Shown here: one piece after another, positions 1-10,322 of the stretch
Layout: the number at the start of each line of letters is the position of its first letter
Position numbering within the stretch: the first letter of the stretch is position 1
Origin: Conoideocrella luteorostrata
Lineage: Eukaryota; Ascomycota; Sordariomycetes; Hypocreales; Clavicipitaceae
Assembly (NCBI GenBank): GCA_032433595.1
Contig: JASWJB010000393.1
Location: 1 to 33,947, forward strand
Length of the DNA: 33,947 bases
Direction of reading: 5' to 3'
The notes under the pieces: model-generated
What the model saw: the letters and a program-made list of their open reading frames with translations, nothing else
What the model was told of the DNA's origin: nothing
Database searches by the model: none
Position numbers and translations under genes: made by a program

Positions 1-347
1 TTTCCCTTTCATCTCCCTCAAGGGACTCGTACTGGCTTTAATTAGCTGCCCCTCTTTGGGCTGGCCGCTTCTGGCATCTTGACCACTCAAAGTCGTGTCT
101 CTCTTTAGTCTCGGGAATGACTTCACCTCGTCCCCTAGCCTCATTGATCACCCCAGTCACACCTATTGCCCAAACGGCTGACCCCCTGGCCCATACAAGT
201 TATTGCTACTGCTGATACCACGACCAACCATCATTGTGATGCCCCGGCGCGAGATATCTCAACGGTACTGACAACAAGACTTGCAACAGGGCGTGCTAGA
301 TTCCAAGCTATCTCGTTCTCCGCCATCTGGCAATCTAGGCGCATTTC
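1..347. other. 5' flank of the stu1-like gene
   Basis: This stretch is non-coding as far as can be seen. It is pyrimidine-rich at its left end and leads into the Stu1 start codon. No convincing exon, tRNA or repeat is visible. It presumably holds the promoter and 5' UTR of the CLASP gene, and it may also hold the end of an upstream neighbour that lies outside the window. Confidence 0.5.
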
Positions 348-3300
348 ATGGCTGAGAAGCTCACGGATGCCCAGGTCGCTGACCTGCTGACCATCCTGCG
401 CGGTGACTCGTCCCTCGATGCCAAGGTCCAGTTCGTCACCAATGTCAAGTCCGGCATCAAGCAGCACAACGTCCCCGAAAGCTGTGTAGCCCAATTATTC
501 GACGGACTGCGCACCGCTACCTCGTCGCAGCATGCGGCCCTCGTCAACGCCGGCTTCACTGCGCTCAACCACCTCCTGACGCGGCTGTCGCGCCAAGATT
601 CTAAGCTCCTCGCTCGAGAGGCTGCCCGCACGTTGCCCCTTATTATCGAGAAGCTGGGCGACCAGAAGGACAAGTACCGAACACTAGCCGCCGCGTCGCT
701 CAATACTCTATATCCCGTAGCCGCGGCCGATGTTGAGCGCTTCATGCGCAACTCAGCTCTGACTGGCAAGAACCCGAGAGCTAAAGAGGCAGGCATGCAC
801 TGGCTCCTGCAGGTGAATAACGAGAGCTCTTGACCCCTTGATTTAGTCGTCTGATGACTTGTGGAAGAACCACAAGCGCTTCGCGCCTGTTCAATAAGCA
901 AGTACTAACTCGCTTGTCTGTGCTATAGACACACCAGGAACAGGGACTACCATTCCGGGGTTATGTTCCCGTGCTCATGGAGCTTCTCGAAGATGCTGAC
1001 GGCATGGTTCGAGACACTGCTAAAACCACCGTCATCGAACTTTTCAAGTAAGCTAGGCAACATACTTCCACAGTTTTTCAAGAAGCCCCTTTCCATTCTG
1101 ACGCCCAACTAGGACCGCTCCAAATACTGCCAAGTCAGATCTCAAGCGACAATTGAAGAACTTCAAAGTTCGGCCCGCAATAGAACAAGCCATCGTGAAA
1201 GCGTTGGCTCCCGCGGGTGGTCGTCCGGAGACACCTTCCGATGGTTTTTCCTCTCAGCCTTCTCAATCTTCTCAACCTTCTCAGTTATCACAGTCAAACC
1301 GTCCGCACCTTGCCGCCAGTGTTTCGTCCCTTGGAAGCGAACGACCCACTACTCCGATGCCCGATGCTCAAGCCGAAGCCGTCGAGCCACAATATGTTAA
1401 TACCAACCGCGAATTAGATGATATCTTTAAGGACATGGCATGGTTCTTCGACGGCAGAGAAACAGAACAAAACTGGATGAAGCGCGAGCAGTCCATCAAC
1501 ACTCTGCGAAGGCTCAATGCTGGCAATGCTGCCACAGATTTTCTGGATGTTTTTGTCGCCGGGCTTCGCAGCTTGTTAGATGGTATTATCAAAGCTCTCA
1601 CCTCGCTGCGAACGAGTCTGTCAAAGGAGAGTTGCGGTTTGGTTCAGGAGATAGCCGTCTCACTTGGCCCCGCCATGGATCCCATGGTTGAGTTGCTCAT
1701 GCAAAGTCTCGTTAAGCTGTCTGCTGGAACGAAGAAAATCAGCTCGCAGATGGCAAATGTCACCGTCGACAGGATTATTAGCCGAGTTACCTACAACCAG
1801 CGGCTGATGCAGCATATCTGGGGTGCCAGCCAAGACAAGAATGTCCAGCCCAGGACATACGCAACCGGCTGGCTTAAAACCGTCCTGAGGAAGGAAGCAG
1901 GCCACAAAAGCCACGTCGAACATACCGGTGGCGTGGAGCTGATGGAAAAGATTATTCGCAAGGGTCTGGGGGATGCCAATCCCGGTGTGAGAGAAAAGAC
2001 CAGGTCTGCTTTCTGGGCGTTTTGGGCCGTCTGGCCTGCCCGAGCTGATGTGTAAGTATTTTCTTCGTGATGCGCAGAGTTGCAACGTATTGTTTGCTGA
2101 CAAGACAGCAGCATTATGACCGATCTTGATGGCACAGCTCAAAAGCTCCTGAACAAGGATCCCAGTAACCCCAACTCCCCCAAGAAGACAGACCCGCCAG
2201 TCCGGGCTGGGCTTGGGCTCTCAAGGAGCACCATGACTTCTAGCAAACCCAGCCTCCGAGAAACTATGCTGGCCCAGAAGAAGGCCGCTCTGGCTGCCAA
2301 GAATCTACCAGCCAGGCCTGGTTCAGCCATGGCTCACATTTCCTCGCCAGCACGCACAACTTCGAATGTTTCGGCTCATTCCACCACGTCTACCAAATCA
2401 GCCGCAACCCGCACCCGCCCCGAATCATCGACCCTGTCCGTCAACGCCGGAGGCATGTCCGTGGCACCCATGAGGCCGGCTCGACGAAGACCGGAAATGG
2501 CTGCTCGTCCAGCTACAGCTGGCCCGTACTCTGTACGAGATCAGCACGGATTGGAGGCTGATAGCCCGGAGAGCATCAAGTCCAAGCACCCTACTCCGAG
2601 GCAGCCAAAGGTTGTCACGCCTAAGAAGACGGTTCCCAAACCACGACCAGGGCATCAATCACATGCTAGCGAGTCTAGTATTCCTTCACCAGCATTCCGA
2701 CAATCCACCTCGAGTCGCATCGCTTCGCCTCGTGGCAGTCCAGTGGCCTTGAAGCATGCGCATACTTCACCGCCTTCAGCCGGTCGTGCAAAGCGGAGTG
2801 AAGATATTAACAAGGCAGTACCGCAACTTGCTAACCCGCATATGTCTGCTCCAGAGCATGAAGCGGCGAGAACCCAAGAGTCTCCCGAGATTGCACGAGC
2901 ATTACCACTTGCTACTAGCACACAGGATGACAAAGTCGAGTCTCAGCCAGAAACTCAATCAGAAACACCATCTACCTCACTCAAAGTTTACGAGGACCCG
3001 TTCACAGATGAGGTTTCATCCGCGACAAAGCCAACCTTCAACGTTCCTGTCTTGGAGGATAAGCCGGTAAATGAGGTCGCAGGGAACTTGCCCAAGGCGA
3101 ATGGCCAGCACCCAATGTCAGATCAACTGGACTCTCCAGAGAAGATTCGCCAAAATTCCAAACTGTTGGACAGCGGAATAACCAAGATCAAGAATAAGAA
3201 TCTCGAAGTGCACGGTTTCAGGAAGCTACAGTCACTCATCCGGGACAACAAGACCGTCTTTACTGATGAGAAGTTTGAGGCTCTCCTGCTGGGTCTCTTC

Positions 3301-3885
3301 CAGTACCTGGAGGACCCTCTGCCGGGCATCCCGAGTGAAAAAGTACAAGATGTCAAGGCTCAGATCCTATCCACCATCAAGCTGCTGCTCAAGAAGGAGC
3401 GTGAGAACTTCCAACCTCATGTGTCCAAGGGTCTTGAGTCCCTGCTCGAGACACGAGGTGCCTACGATACGAGAGCTCACGTTGTAAGTGGGCTAGAGCT
3501 CCTGGCAGATGAACTTGTCACCATCGGAGACGGCTCAGAAATCGTCGTCGTCCTCACCAAGAGACTTCAAAGTTGCTCGGACGCCACAACTGAAGGCTGC
3601 CGAACCCTCAGCATGGGCCTACATGTTCTGAGGGAAATGCTGGAGAAGCGCCAGGAGTTTTCACCCACAGATAGCGAACTATTGCAGCTGACTACCCTGG
3701 CAAGCGGCTGCTTGGAGTCTGCCGATTCTGGAGTGCGGATGGACGCTGTCAAATTTTGCGTCTCACTGCATGACCGCGTAGGGGATGCTGGGTTGTGGGA
3801 TGCATTGAAGGATGTCAAGGAGGACCCAAAGAGTTTGATTACCTACTATATTGTGAAGAAGCAGCGTGAGAAGGGGGCTGCGTGA
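348..3885 (+). CDS. stu1: CLASP-family microtubule-associated protein Stu1
   Basis: The product is a CLASP/Stu1 protein, which binds microtubules and promotes rescue and spindle or kinetochore microtubule stability. Four exons fit: 348-812, 929-1047, 1113-2051 and 2109-3885, giving about 1099 residues, close to the usual size of filamentous-fungal Stu1. Intron 1 has a GTACTAACT branch region. Residues 1-195 form an N-terminal TOG-like HEAT array with a segment reading GYVPVLMELLEDADGMVRD. A Ser/Pro/Gln linker (repeated PSQ) follows, then a CLASP_N domain at about 295-507 ending FWAFWAVWPARAD. Next is a long basic Ser/Pro-rich linker at about 510-830 with an SSIP motif near residue 697, then C-terminal HEAT repeats from about 850. 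The start at 348 opens directly into the conserved TOG sequence. The last intron has a tandem CAGCAG acceptor. The family call is based on sequence recognition of these domains and is firm. The exact acceptor is uncertain by one codon. Confidence 0.93.
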
Positions 3886-4529
3886 AGTGACATTTGATGG
3901 ACGTATGTGTATTATTAAAAATGGCTGGGGGTTTGTCTGGTGTTTTGGAGCCGTGGTGGTAGGCGTTGGTGTTATTTGGTAGGAATTAAATATTGTAATG
4001 TCATTTGATAAGAGTGCAGTGCAACTTTTTTTTTACATATACTTCTTGTTATCATTTGCCATGGCGCAGCCTGCTGGAGGTCATTCTCAAAGGCAGTTTT
4101 AGAACTATGATGCCAACCGTTGCGGTGTTCGGGAATCATATACCGAACGGGTTTTCCTTTTTCTATCTAACACTTTACACAGTGCATCGGTAAATGACAG
4201 GGATCATGACATTATATATCCATTTCAAATAGCGTTTCTCAAAATAGATACTCCGTATAGTGCACTGATCTCGACAACCTTGCCATTAGATGAATTAATT
4301 GACGGGCATAATACGTAACCCAAATAAATACCCATGTAAGCCACCACAGGGTAACTAGCTCGTTCCCTCAGCTCTGCGAAGTCACTCTCACAGTTTCACT
4401 CTCTCTAACCCTCCTCTCACCCTCTCACACACTCCCTCAGTCACGCGCACCCGCTACAGCAGCAAGCTCCCCATCAAACGAGAGTAAGGCGAACACCAAG
4501 AAGAAGAAAACCCAAAAAAAAAGAAAAGG
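3886..4529. other. Spacer between stu1 and the tRNA gene
   Basis: This is 3' flanking sequence of stu1 with AT-rich patches. A C/T-rich stretch lies around 4375-4440 and an A-rich stretch around 4495-4540. One copy of the recurrent CTCCGTA motif lies at 4251-4257. No gene is visible. Confidence 0.5.
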
Positions 4530-4553
4530 AAAAAAAAAACGAAATGAACAAAA
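4530..4553 (-). terminator. Putative Pol III terminator of tRNA-Thr
   Basis: On the minus strand the first run of four T residues after the tRNA 3' end is at 4553-4550, and a run of ten T residues follows at 4539-4530. Runs of T end RNA polymerase III transcripts. The distance of about 35 nt from the mature 3' end is longer than usual, so the trailer would be long. Confidence 0.4.
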
Positions 4554-4587
4554 TAAACAACAACGAAATGATGGCCTTGCCTCGTTC

Positions 4588-4659
4588 TGCCCCGTAATGG
4601 AATCGAACCATTGATCTTGTCATTACTAGTGACACGCTTTACCACTGAGCCAACGGGGC
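4588..4659 (-). tRNA. tRNA-Thr, anticodon AGU
   Basis: The minus strand folds as a complete 72-nt cloverleaf. The acceptor stem GCCCCGT pairs perfectly with ACGGGGC. The D arm is GCTC/AAGC with one C-A mismatch. The anticodon stem TGTCA/TGACA carries the loop CTAGTAA, so the anticodon is AGT in DNA (AGU in RNA, read as inosine-GU after modification). The T arm AATGG/CCATT carries the loop TTCGATT. The discriminator base is A. The A box (TGGCTCAGTGG) and B box (GGTTCGATTCC) promoters are both present. There is no intron. The anticodon and variable region resemble the fungal Thr(AGU) family. The CCA end is not encoded, as expected in a eukaryote. Confidence 0.96.
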
Positions 4660-5996
4660 TATTCCCGATGTGGAAGCCGACGGAGATGAATGAGATTATA
4701 ACTATGCACTGACTGGTCCAGGAATCAGGTTGGACGGGCATGGGGGGATCAGGGCCGGCACTTGCTCGGGAGATGAGACGGGAGAGAGAGTCTTGTATGT
4801 ACGGAGGGGTAGTTAGGGAGGGAGAGGGAGCTGAATGACATGAAAACCGTTTTTGAAAAGTCAATTGACGGCGGGACAGGGCTGTGTGTGTAAGAGAGGC
4901 AGACAAACGGGACGGCAAATGCGAGGAGCTCGTGCATTGCGCAAGAATACGTCACGGTTGAATAGATTACTCTGTTCTCCGTACAGTCATAAGATTTCTC
5001 GTCTTAGTCTAGGGCGGGCTTGACGCGAGGGATCCGAACTCATTCTCTGTTATTGGGACACTGAGTAACTGACTATCATCTGGCTGGTCTAGCCAGCAAA
5101 CACCATCCTCATCACTTTTAGCTCTCTGCCTACACTTCAATCCCATCTCGTAAGAGCTCAATAACAGTACCCACGCCACTATCTTTCGCCGGCTAGCGGC
5201 AGAAATCCTCCAAAGTCCAAAACATTAAAACAAACAGCCGCACTAGCTTGAAAGACAACAAAGAGGCTAGAAGTTTTTCACATAGCTATTAGATTCGACC
5301 ATGAGAAAGACAGGATGGAAACGAGGATCCTATAATGAGTTCAAAACCCGAACACTGAACATATATGCCGTCTCCTTCCTCCGCCGTGTAGAATTGGCAG
5401 TAATGGGATGGGAGGGCGCGCGGAAATAGAGTATTTCTCAAACGAGACTACCACGGGTATTGTGACTGATATTAAGCCTTCATGGAGCAAACAAGAGAGT
5501 TTATGCAGCGCAAACCGTGCACAATATGCTTGATTTCTTTTCTGAAATTGATGTCTAATCGGTACAAATGTGACCAACCATTAATTAACCCGTGCAGTTA
5601 TAAGACTGTCAGTCTTGGTCTATGAGTCCTTGGCAGTTGTGCCAGGTGTATACAGCGCGATCAAAAGCTGGTCCATGTTGGTTATTGAGTATATCGAAGA
5701 TGTTAAGGTGCATAAAACAATAGGGATCATGGGTCGGGGCAATGTAATTTGCAGAATGGGCATCACACATTTGATGCCTCTCGGTCTGACGAAGAAGGAT
5801 ATCATTGAAAGTCGAACAACGAAAAAAAAAAAAAAAAAAAAAACGCCAGCGCTACAAAAACCGCTCGCATTCGAAAACGTGATCAAAAGCAGTGGATGTC
5901 GCAAAAATCAGAAACCAAGCTGGTTTGTCGAGCCGAACAAGTGGCCGTGGAGCCCCGGTAAACGTACAATGCGGCGGGAATGATCCATCGTGAAGC
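4660..5996. other. Spacer between the tRNA and the RhoGAP gene 3' end
   Basis: No coding exon is convincing here. The stretch contains two CTCCGTA/TACGGAG motif copies at 4800-4806 and 4977-4983, and a run of 23 A residues at 5822-5844. It should include the 3' UTR of the LIM-RhoGAP gene next to position 5996. Confidence 0.5.
5822..5844. repeat. Poly(A) tract, 23 nt
   Basis: This is an uninterrupted run of 23 A residues in the spacer about 150 nt beyond the stop codon of the minus-strand RhoGAP gene. On the transcribed strand of that gene it reads as poly(T). It is one of four homopolymer A/T runs of 17 or more in the window. Confidence 0.9.
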
Positions 5997-8900
5997 TCAA
6001 GAATCGTCAAAGATGCGATTGGTGTTTTCGATAACGAATTGCACGGCAATGTTCTTGGCGTGCATATCGGTCATCTCACGCTCGATGCTCAGATCTCGCA
6101 TGATCGTAGGCGCAAACACGACGGCTAGGTTCTTTGGCGACATCTTGAAGACCGTCAGTGGCGCTCTGCATTTGAGAAGCTAAAAGGTTTAATAACTCAC
6201 CAAATTTTCAGGTTCGCGCTGAGCCACTCGGTGAAGATGGAACATCAGGAATTCGAGACAGTCACTGTGTCTTTCCGGCATAGAGGCAAATGTTTTCCGG
6301 AGGTGCATGCACCTCTCGGCCTCATCGACAATAGCTGCATAATATGTCAGATTAGATCGAGAGAGAAGTTGTCGTTAATACACTTACCATTAGATTCCAA
6401 TACGTGATCGTAGACATCAAATGTCAAGAGTGGAATGGGCAGCTTTCGGAAGTACTGCTTCAAAACACTCGTGACCGCAGTAATGTCCATGTCCGGGTCC
6501 GAAATATCAAAGTTCTCGTTCTTTTCAAAGCCATCCTTAATCATGTTCACCTGAGAATTCCCACCAGTCTTGCGGTAAATACCCTCTTGGTCCATGCCTC
6601 GCAGCTCAACCTCTTCAATACACCGTGTGATAACGGCCGGGATCTGGCGACGTTCAAATTCGCTACGCTCAACCAAATCCGATCCAAAGAGGGTAGATGC
6701 AGGTTCGGCAGCCGCCGCCGCCGTTGCAAGCGCGCTCGCCGAGACTGACTTGGGCATGGCGGTCTTTTTCCCGAAGAACCCGAAGCCTTGCCTGCCCGGA
6801 TCCAACTGCTGCTTATTCTGGCCATTATATGCCGCCGGGCTGGCGGACTCAACCTGCGCAACGGTCATGTTGTAAGGAAGGCCAATGCTATCCCCAGCAA
6901 GGCCTTGATGCTGGAGCCTTTCTCGATCGTTTTGCTGGAATGCAACGACTGCCCTATTGACACCTTTGGCCACGTTTTGTGCCATCGTCTTGGAGCCCTT
7001 CTTCCAGTTGAACTTTTTCACTTGGCCTTTTCTAACCTGCACCACCATGGGACCGCCGTGCTCCACGATTGGTTCCTCATCACCGACCAAGGTAGCCCCC
7101 GTGGTCATGCTTGTAGCATCCAGATTGAGGGACGATCCACCAGCACCAGACTTGCTGGCGCCATATATGCCCAAGCCGTTGGGCGACTTGATGTCCCCCC
7201 CAATTTGAGACTTGAAGCGCTCCTGAATCTGGTGCGTCAAGTCATTGTTCATGTCTGCCAACTGAGCGTTTTTGGACGATAATTGCTCAAACTCCATCAG
7301 CGCGCGATCCCGGTCAGCCACCGCCGAGTCCCTCTCTTCAACCAACTGATTTCGCTCCTCATGAAGATTCTCAATCGATTCGGACATGGCCTGTTTGACA
7401 GCATCAAGCTTCTTGACAAATTCTTTAATGGCCGAGTCTTCCAGTTCTCGAGGGTCGATAGGCGTCTTCGTTTCCTTGGCGCGCTCAACGTAACCAGCTA
7501 GTACCTCGAGCTGACGGATCATAATTTCAGTTTGCGTATCGAGAACGGACACAGTCTTACGTTTCTCGACTAATTTTTGGTTAAGATTTTTGAGGTCCTT
7601 TTCCGAGCTGAACTGTCTCTCCAATTCGGCTACACGCTGCTCCGAGTTCCTAAGTTGTCGCTTTAATACGGCAGCATTTTCGGGAGACGACATGGACATT
7701 GGGCTGCCAATGTCATGAGATATGCCGGGGTGGTTGTCACCCATAGGCGACTTGGGCCATCTTGGCGACACAGTAGCTCGTGTTGTTTCGCTGATGCTTC
7801 GGCTGTGACTGATCCTAGTAGGGTTGTGATGATAGCTAGACTCCACGCTACCAGTGCGACCATGACGCACCACATTAGAGACTCGTCGTAGAATGGAAGA
7901 AGAACCTTCATCGGTACCAAGGATCCTAGCCATGTCTTCATCCAAACTGAAATCTCCCCCACTGCTCCACCTAGGTAGTTTCGGCGAGACTTTCGGTTCA
8001 CCCTGCTCCTTGCCGCCGGCTGATCCTTTACGTGGTGTGTGAGCCTGAGCACCCGCTGGCGGCGGCGGCGGCGGCGGCGCTGCACGGGGCTGTGTGTAAG
8101 TATCGGTCATGCCAGCCTGGTCTGGCTGGCCTGATCGGGAGCCAGGTTGTCCTATTACTAAAAGTCGTTAGCAAATATTCTTTCCGTCCACATACCCTTG
8201 ATGCCCCTGCTCGAGTTCATCACATACCATTTCTGCCGGCGCTTGAAGGAACCTCCTTTCGTGGGATGGCTTTGGCGGGCTCCTGACGGCCAGCGCCCCT
8301 GGCACCGTCAGCATCTTCAGAAGTGCGTGATTCGTTGGCCCTTCGGGCCTCAGACAAGTTAGAGTGGCCATCCTTTCGCACAACACCATTGGATGTCTTG
8401 CCAGAAGCATTATCTTGAGGAAGAGATGAATGTGAACTGCTGCTGCGCGTTGATAGCCCCTTCTTTGTCACCGGCGCATCCTGAAGCTTAAATTCGTCAC
8501 CCGAGACGGAGGCCTTCCTCTGGTCTGATTCCGCTGTCTTGGAGAACTTTGCAGATTTCAGTCTGGCAACATCGAGATCTGACGAAGGCTGCCGCCCTTT
8601 TTCTTGAAAAGCGATGTGAGGCGTTGAAGCCACAGAATCATCCCGCTTTTCGGATCCAGAGCCTTTGGGAACGCTGAAATAGTCCCTCTCTTTTCGTCTG
8701 GTCCCCTCGGCGGCGTTGTCCGAATTGGATAGAGGCGTACCGACGGGCGCAGGACTGGGGTCCAGGGCAACTGGTATAAAATAGCTCTCGGGTCCTTCGC
8801 CAGGCCCGGAGTCGGCACTTTGATAGATGGAGGAGTTACGATTCTTCCGGTAGGTAGTTGCGGGCAGGCTCAGTCCTTCAGTCTTGGCTGATGAATCCGG

Positions 8901-9811
8901 CCTTTCAGGGGATCGGGCTGGTCTTGAGCTACCCCTTGAAGACGACTCATTGTGTCTATGCGCCGGTCGTGGGCGTGGTGAGAGTTCAGTAGGAGTGTCG
9001 GACTCGGGGTCGACACGATCGTTCGAAAAGGCGTTTAGCGGAATGGCATTCGGCGGCAAGGCAGGAAGTGACTTTTCGGTAACCATTGGCGATTGGTCTT
9101 TCTCTCGGGATTTGGCACTCGAGGCAGCTTTGGACTTCTTCCGCCGCCTGGCCATGAGAGTTTCATGGCACCCCATGCAGAATATGCCTTGTGATGTCCT
9201 CGCATATCGCAGGTTTTCAATCTTTCTCTTGCAGTTTCGGCACCGAAAACATGTCGCGCAAAAGGCTTGATCTCCGGTGAGAATTGCGAGATCCTCGATC
9301 TTGTTGCCGCAAGCACTGCAGCTGTAGGTGCAGTTGTTGCAGATCAACGAACCGTCGCCGAGGAGCAGTAGGTTGGCGTCAGAGTCAAGGAGGGTGCCGC
9401 AAGTATTGCAGCGGAAGCAATCAAGATGCCATCGGTTCCCGGCTATGAATTGATGATTGTTAGCAGCGATCCAATCGGACCTTGGGGTGAATGAAATCAG
9501 TATATATATCCCCGCGGGACTCGAGACTGCACTCGATGGCAGCGCTCAAGGGAGCCTTTGCGGCGGACGATTCGAAAATTCCTGCGCTATGCGACATACC
9601 TAACTCAAATGCTTTGCCTTCCTCCAGAATCTAGAAAATACAAATTACAGTCAGCATCGATACTTGTCAAGCCTGCTGCGAAAAGCAGAACTTCTGGTCG
9701 AGGAAGTCTTCCAGGCGGCGGATGCGCACAAACCTCTCCGCAACCCTTGCAAGGGAACACATCGTCATTGTCCATAGGACTCTCAAGATACTCGTCTCCT
9801 ACGGCGGCCAT
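5997..9811 (-). CDS. LIM-domain Rho GTPase-activating protein, Rga1 type
   Basis: The product is a GAP for Rho/Cdc42-type GTPases that controls polarity, septation and cell-wall growth. Six exons fit: 9811-9734, 9630-9600, 9442-8228, 8151-6388 (or from 8157), 6334-6201 and 6143-5997, giving about 1122 residues. Two LIM zinc-binding domains lie at residues 21-127, starting CKGC and ending CMGC, with the expected Cys/His spacing once exons 1-3 are joined. A long Ser/Pro-rich region with a proline run (residues about 465-472) follows. A coiled coil lies at about 600-760. The RhoGAP domain fills about 926-1122 and contains the arginine-finger motif GIYRKTGG near residue 962. The start at 9811 opens 20 residues before the first LIM cysteine. 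Odd points are a 31-nt exon inside LIM1, a GTTTGT donor in intron 1, an AAG acceptor in the last intron, and an in-frame double acceptor before exon 4. The family is firm. The exact orthologue (Rga1 or another paralogue) is inferred. Confidence 0.9.
8058..8078. repeat. GGC microsatellite coding for a proline run
   Basis: Seven GGC triplets lie inside exon 4 of the RhoGAP gene. On the coding strand they read as GCC/CCG and encode most of a run of eight prolines. Such a tract is prone to length changes in units of one residue and could act as a profilin or SH3 ligand. Confidence 0.85.
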
Positions 9812-10290
9812 GGTGCAAGAATGAGGCTCACGCGGCCAGTTCACGCAAAGTTGTTCCAATATATATTGCCGACGAAATCGTGCGACGAGCCTGGTTCGAG
9901 GGTACTGTGTCAGTCCGGCGGGCTTGCACGTCGTCGGGGCGGCCGCGACGGTAGGAGCTTCCCTGGCTGCCGCCAATGGATTCAACGACGCAGGAACGCT
10001 GTAACAGCTCGATGCTGGCGAGAACGACTCCGAGCCACGACGACGGAAGGTGAGCAGAAGAAGAAAGTCGTGCTTGTTGAAGGTGCAAGGGCCAGGGAGT
10101 CTGGCACAGCCAAAAGTCTTCGATAGGGTTAGCCAGTCAGCACAGACACGAGGAGGCGAGAGGGCGAGCAACTGCGCGTGTGTTGGTGGCGTTGCCAGGG
10201 GTTCAGGGCAGTCAAAGGGTGCACAGGCGGTGCTGGTCCACTGTTGGGTTGGGGCTGCGAATCGACGCTCCTCATTTCTACCTGCTCTCC

Positions 10291-10322
10291 GCGTCTCTGC
10301 GTCTCTGCGTCTCTACGTCTCT
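10291..10322. repeat. Tandem repeat, 4 x GCGTCTCT
   Basis: Four consecutive 8-nt units, three GCGTCTCT and one ACGTCTCT, lie about 480 nt upstream of the RhoGAP start codon. The run is followed directly by a TACGGAG motif copy at 10322-10328. Confidence 0.85.

Noticed and set aside
4454..4918. 154-codon frame on the minus strand
   Set aside because: It runs through the tRNA-Thr gene and low-complexity A/T sequence and has no protein signature.
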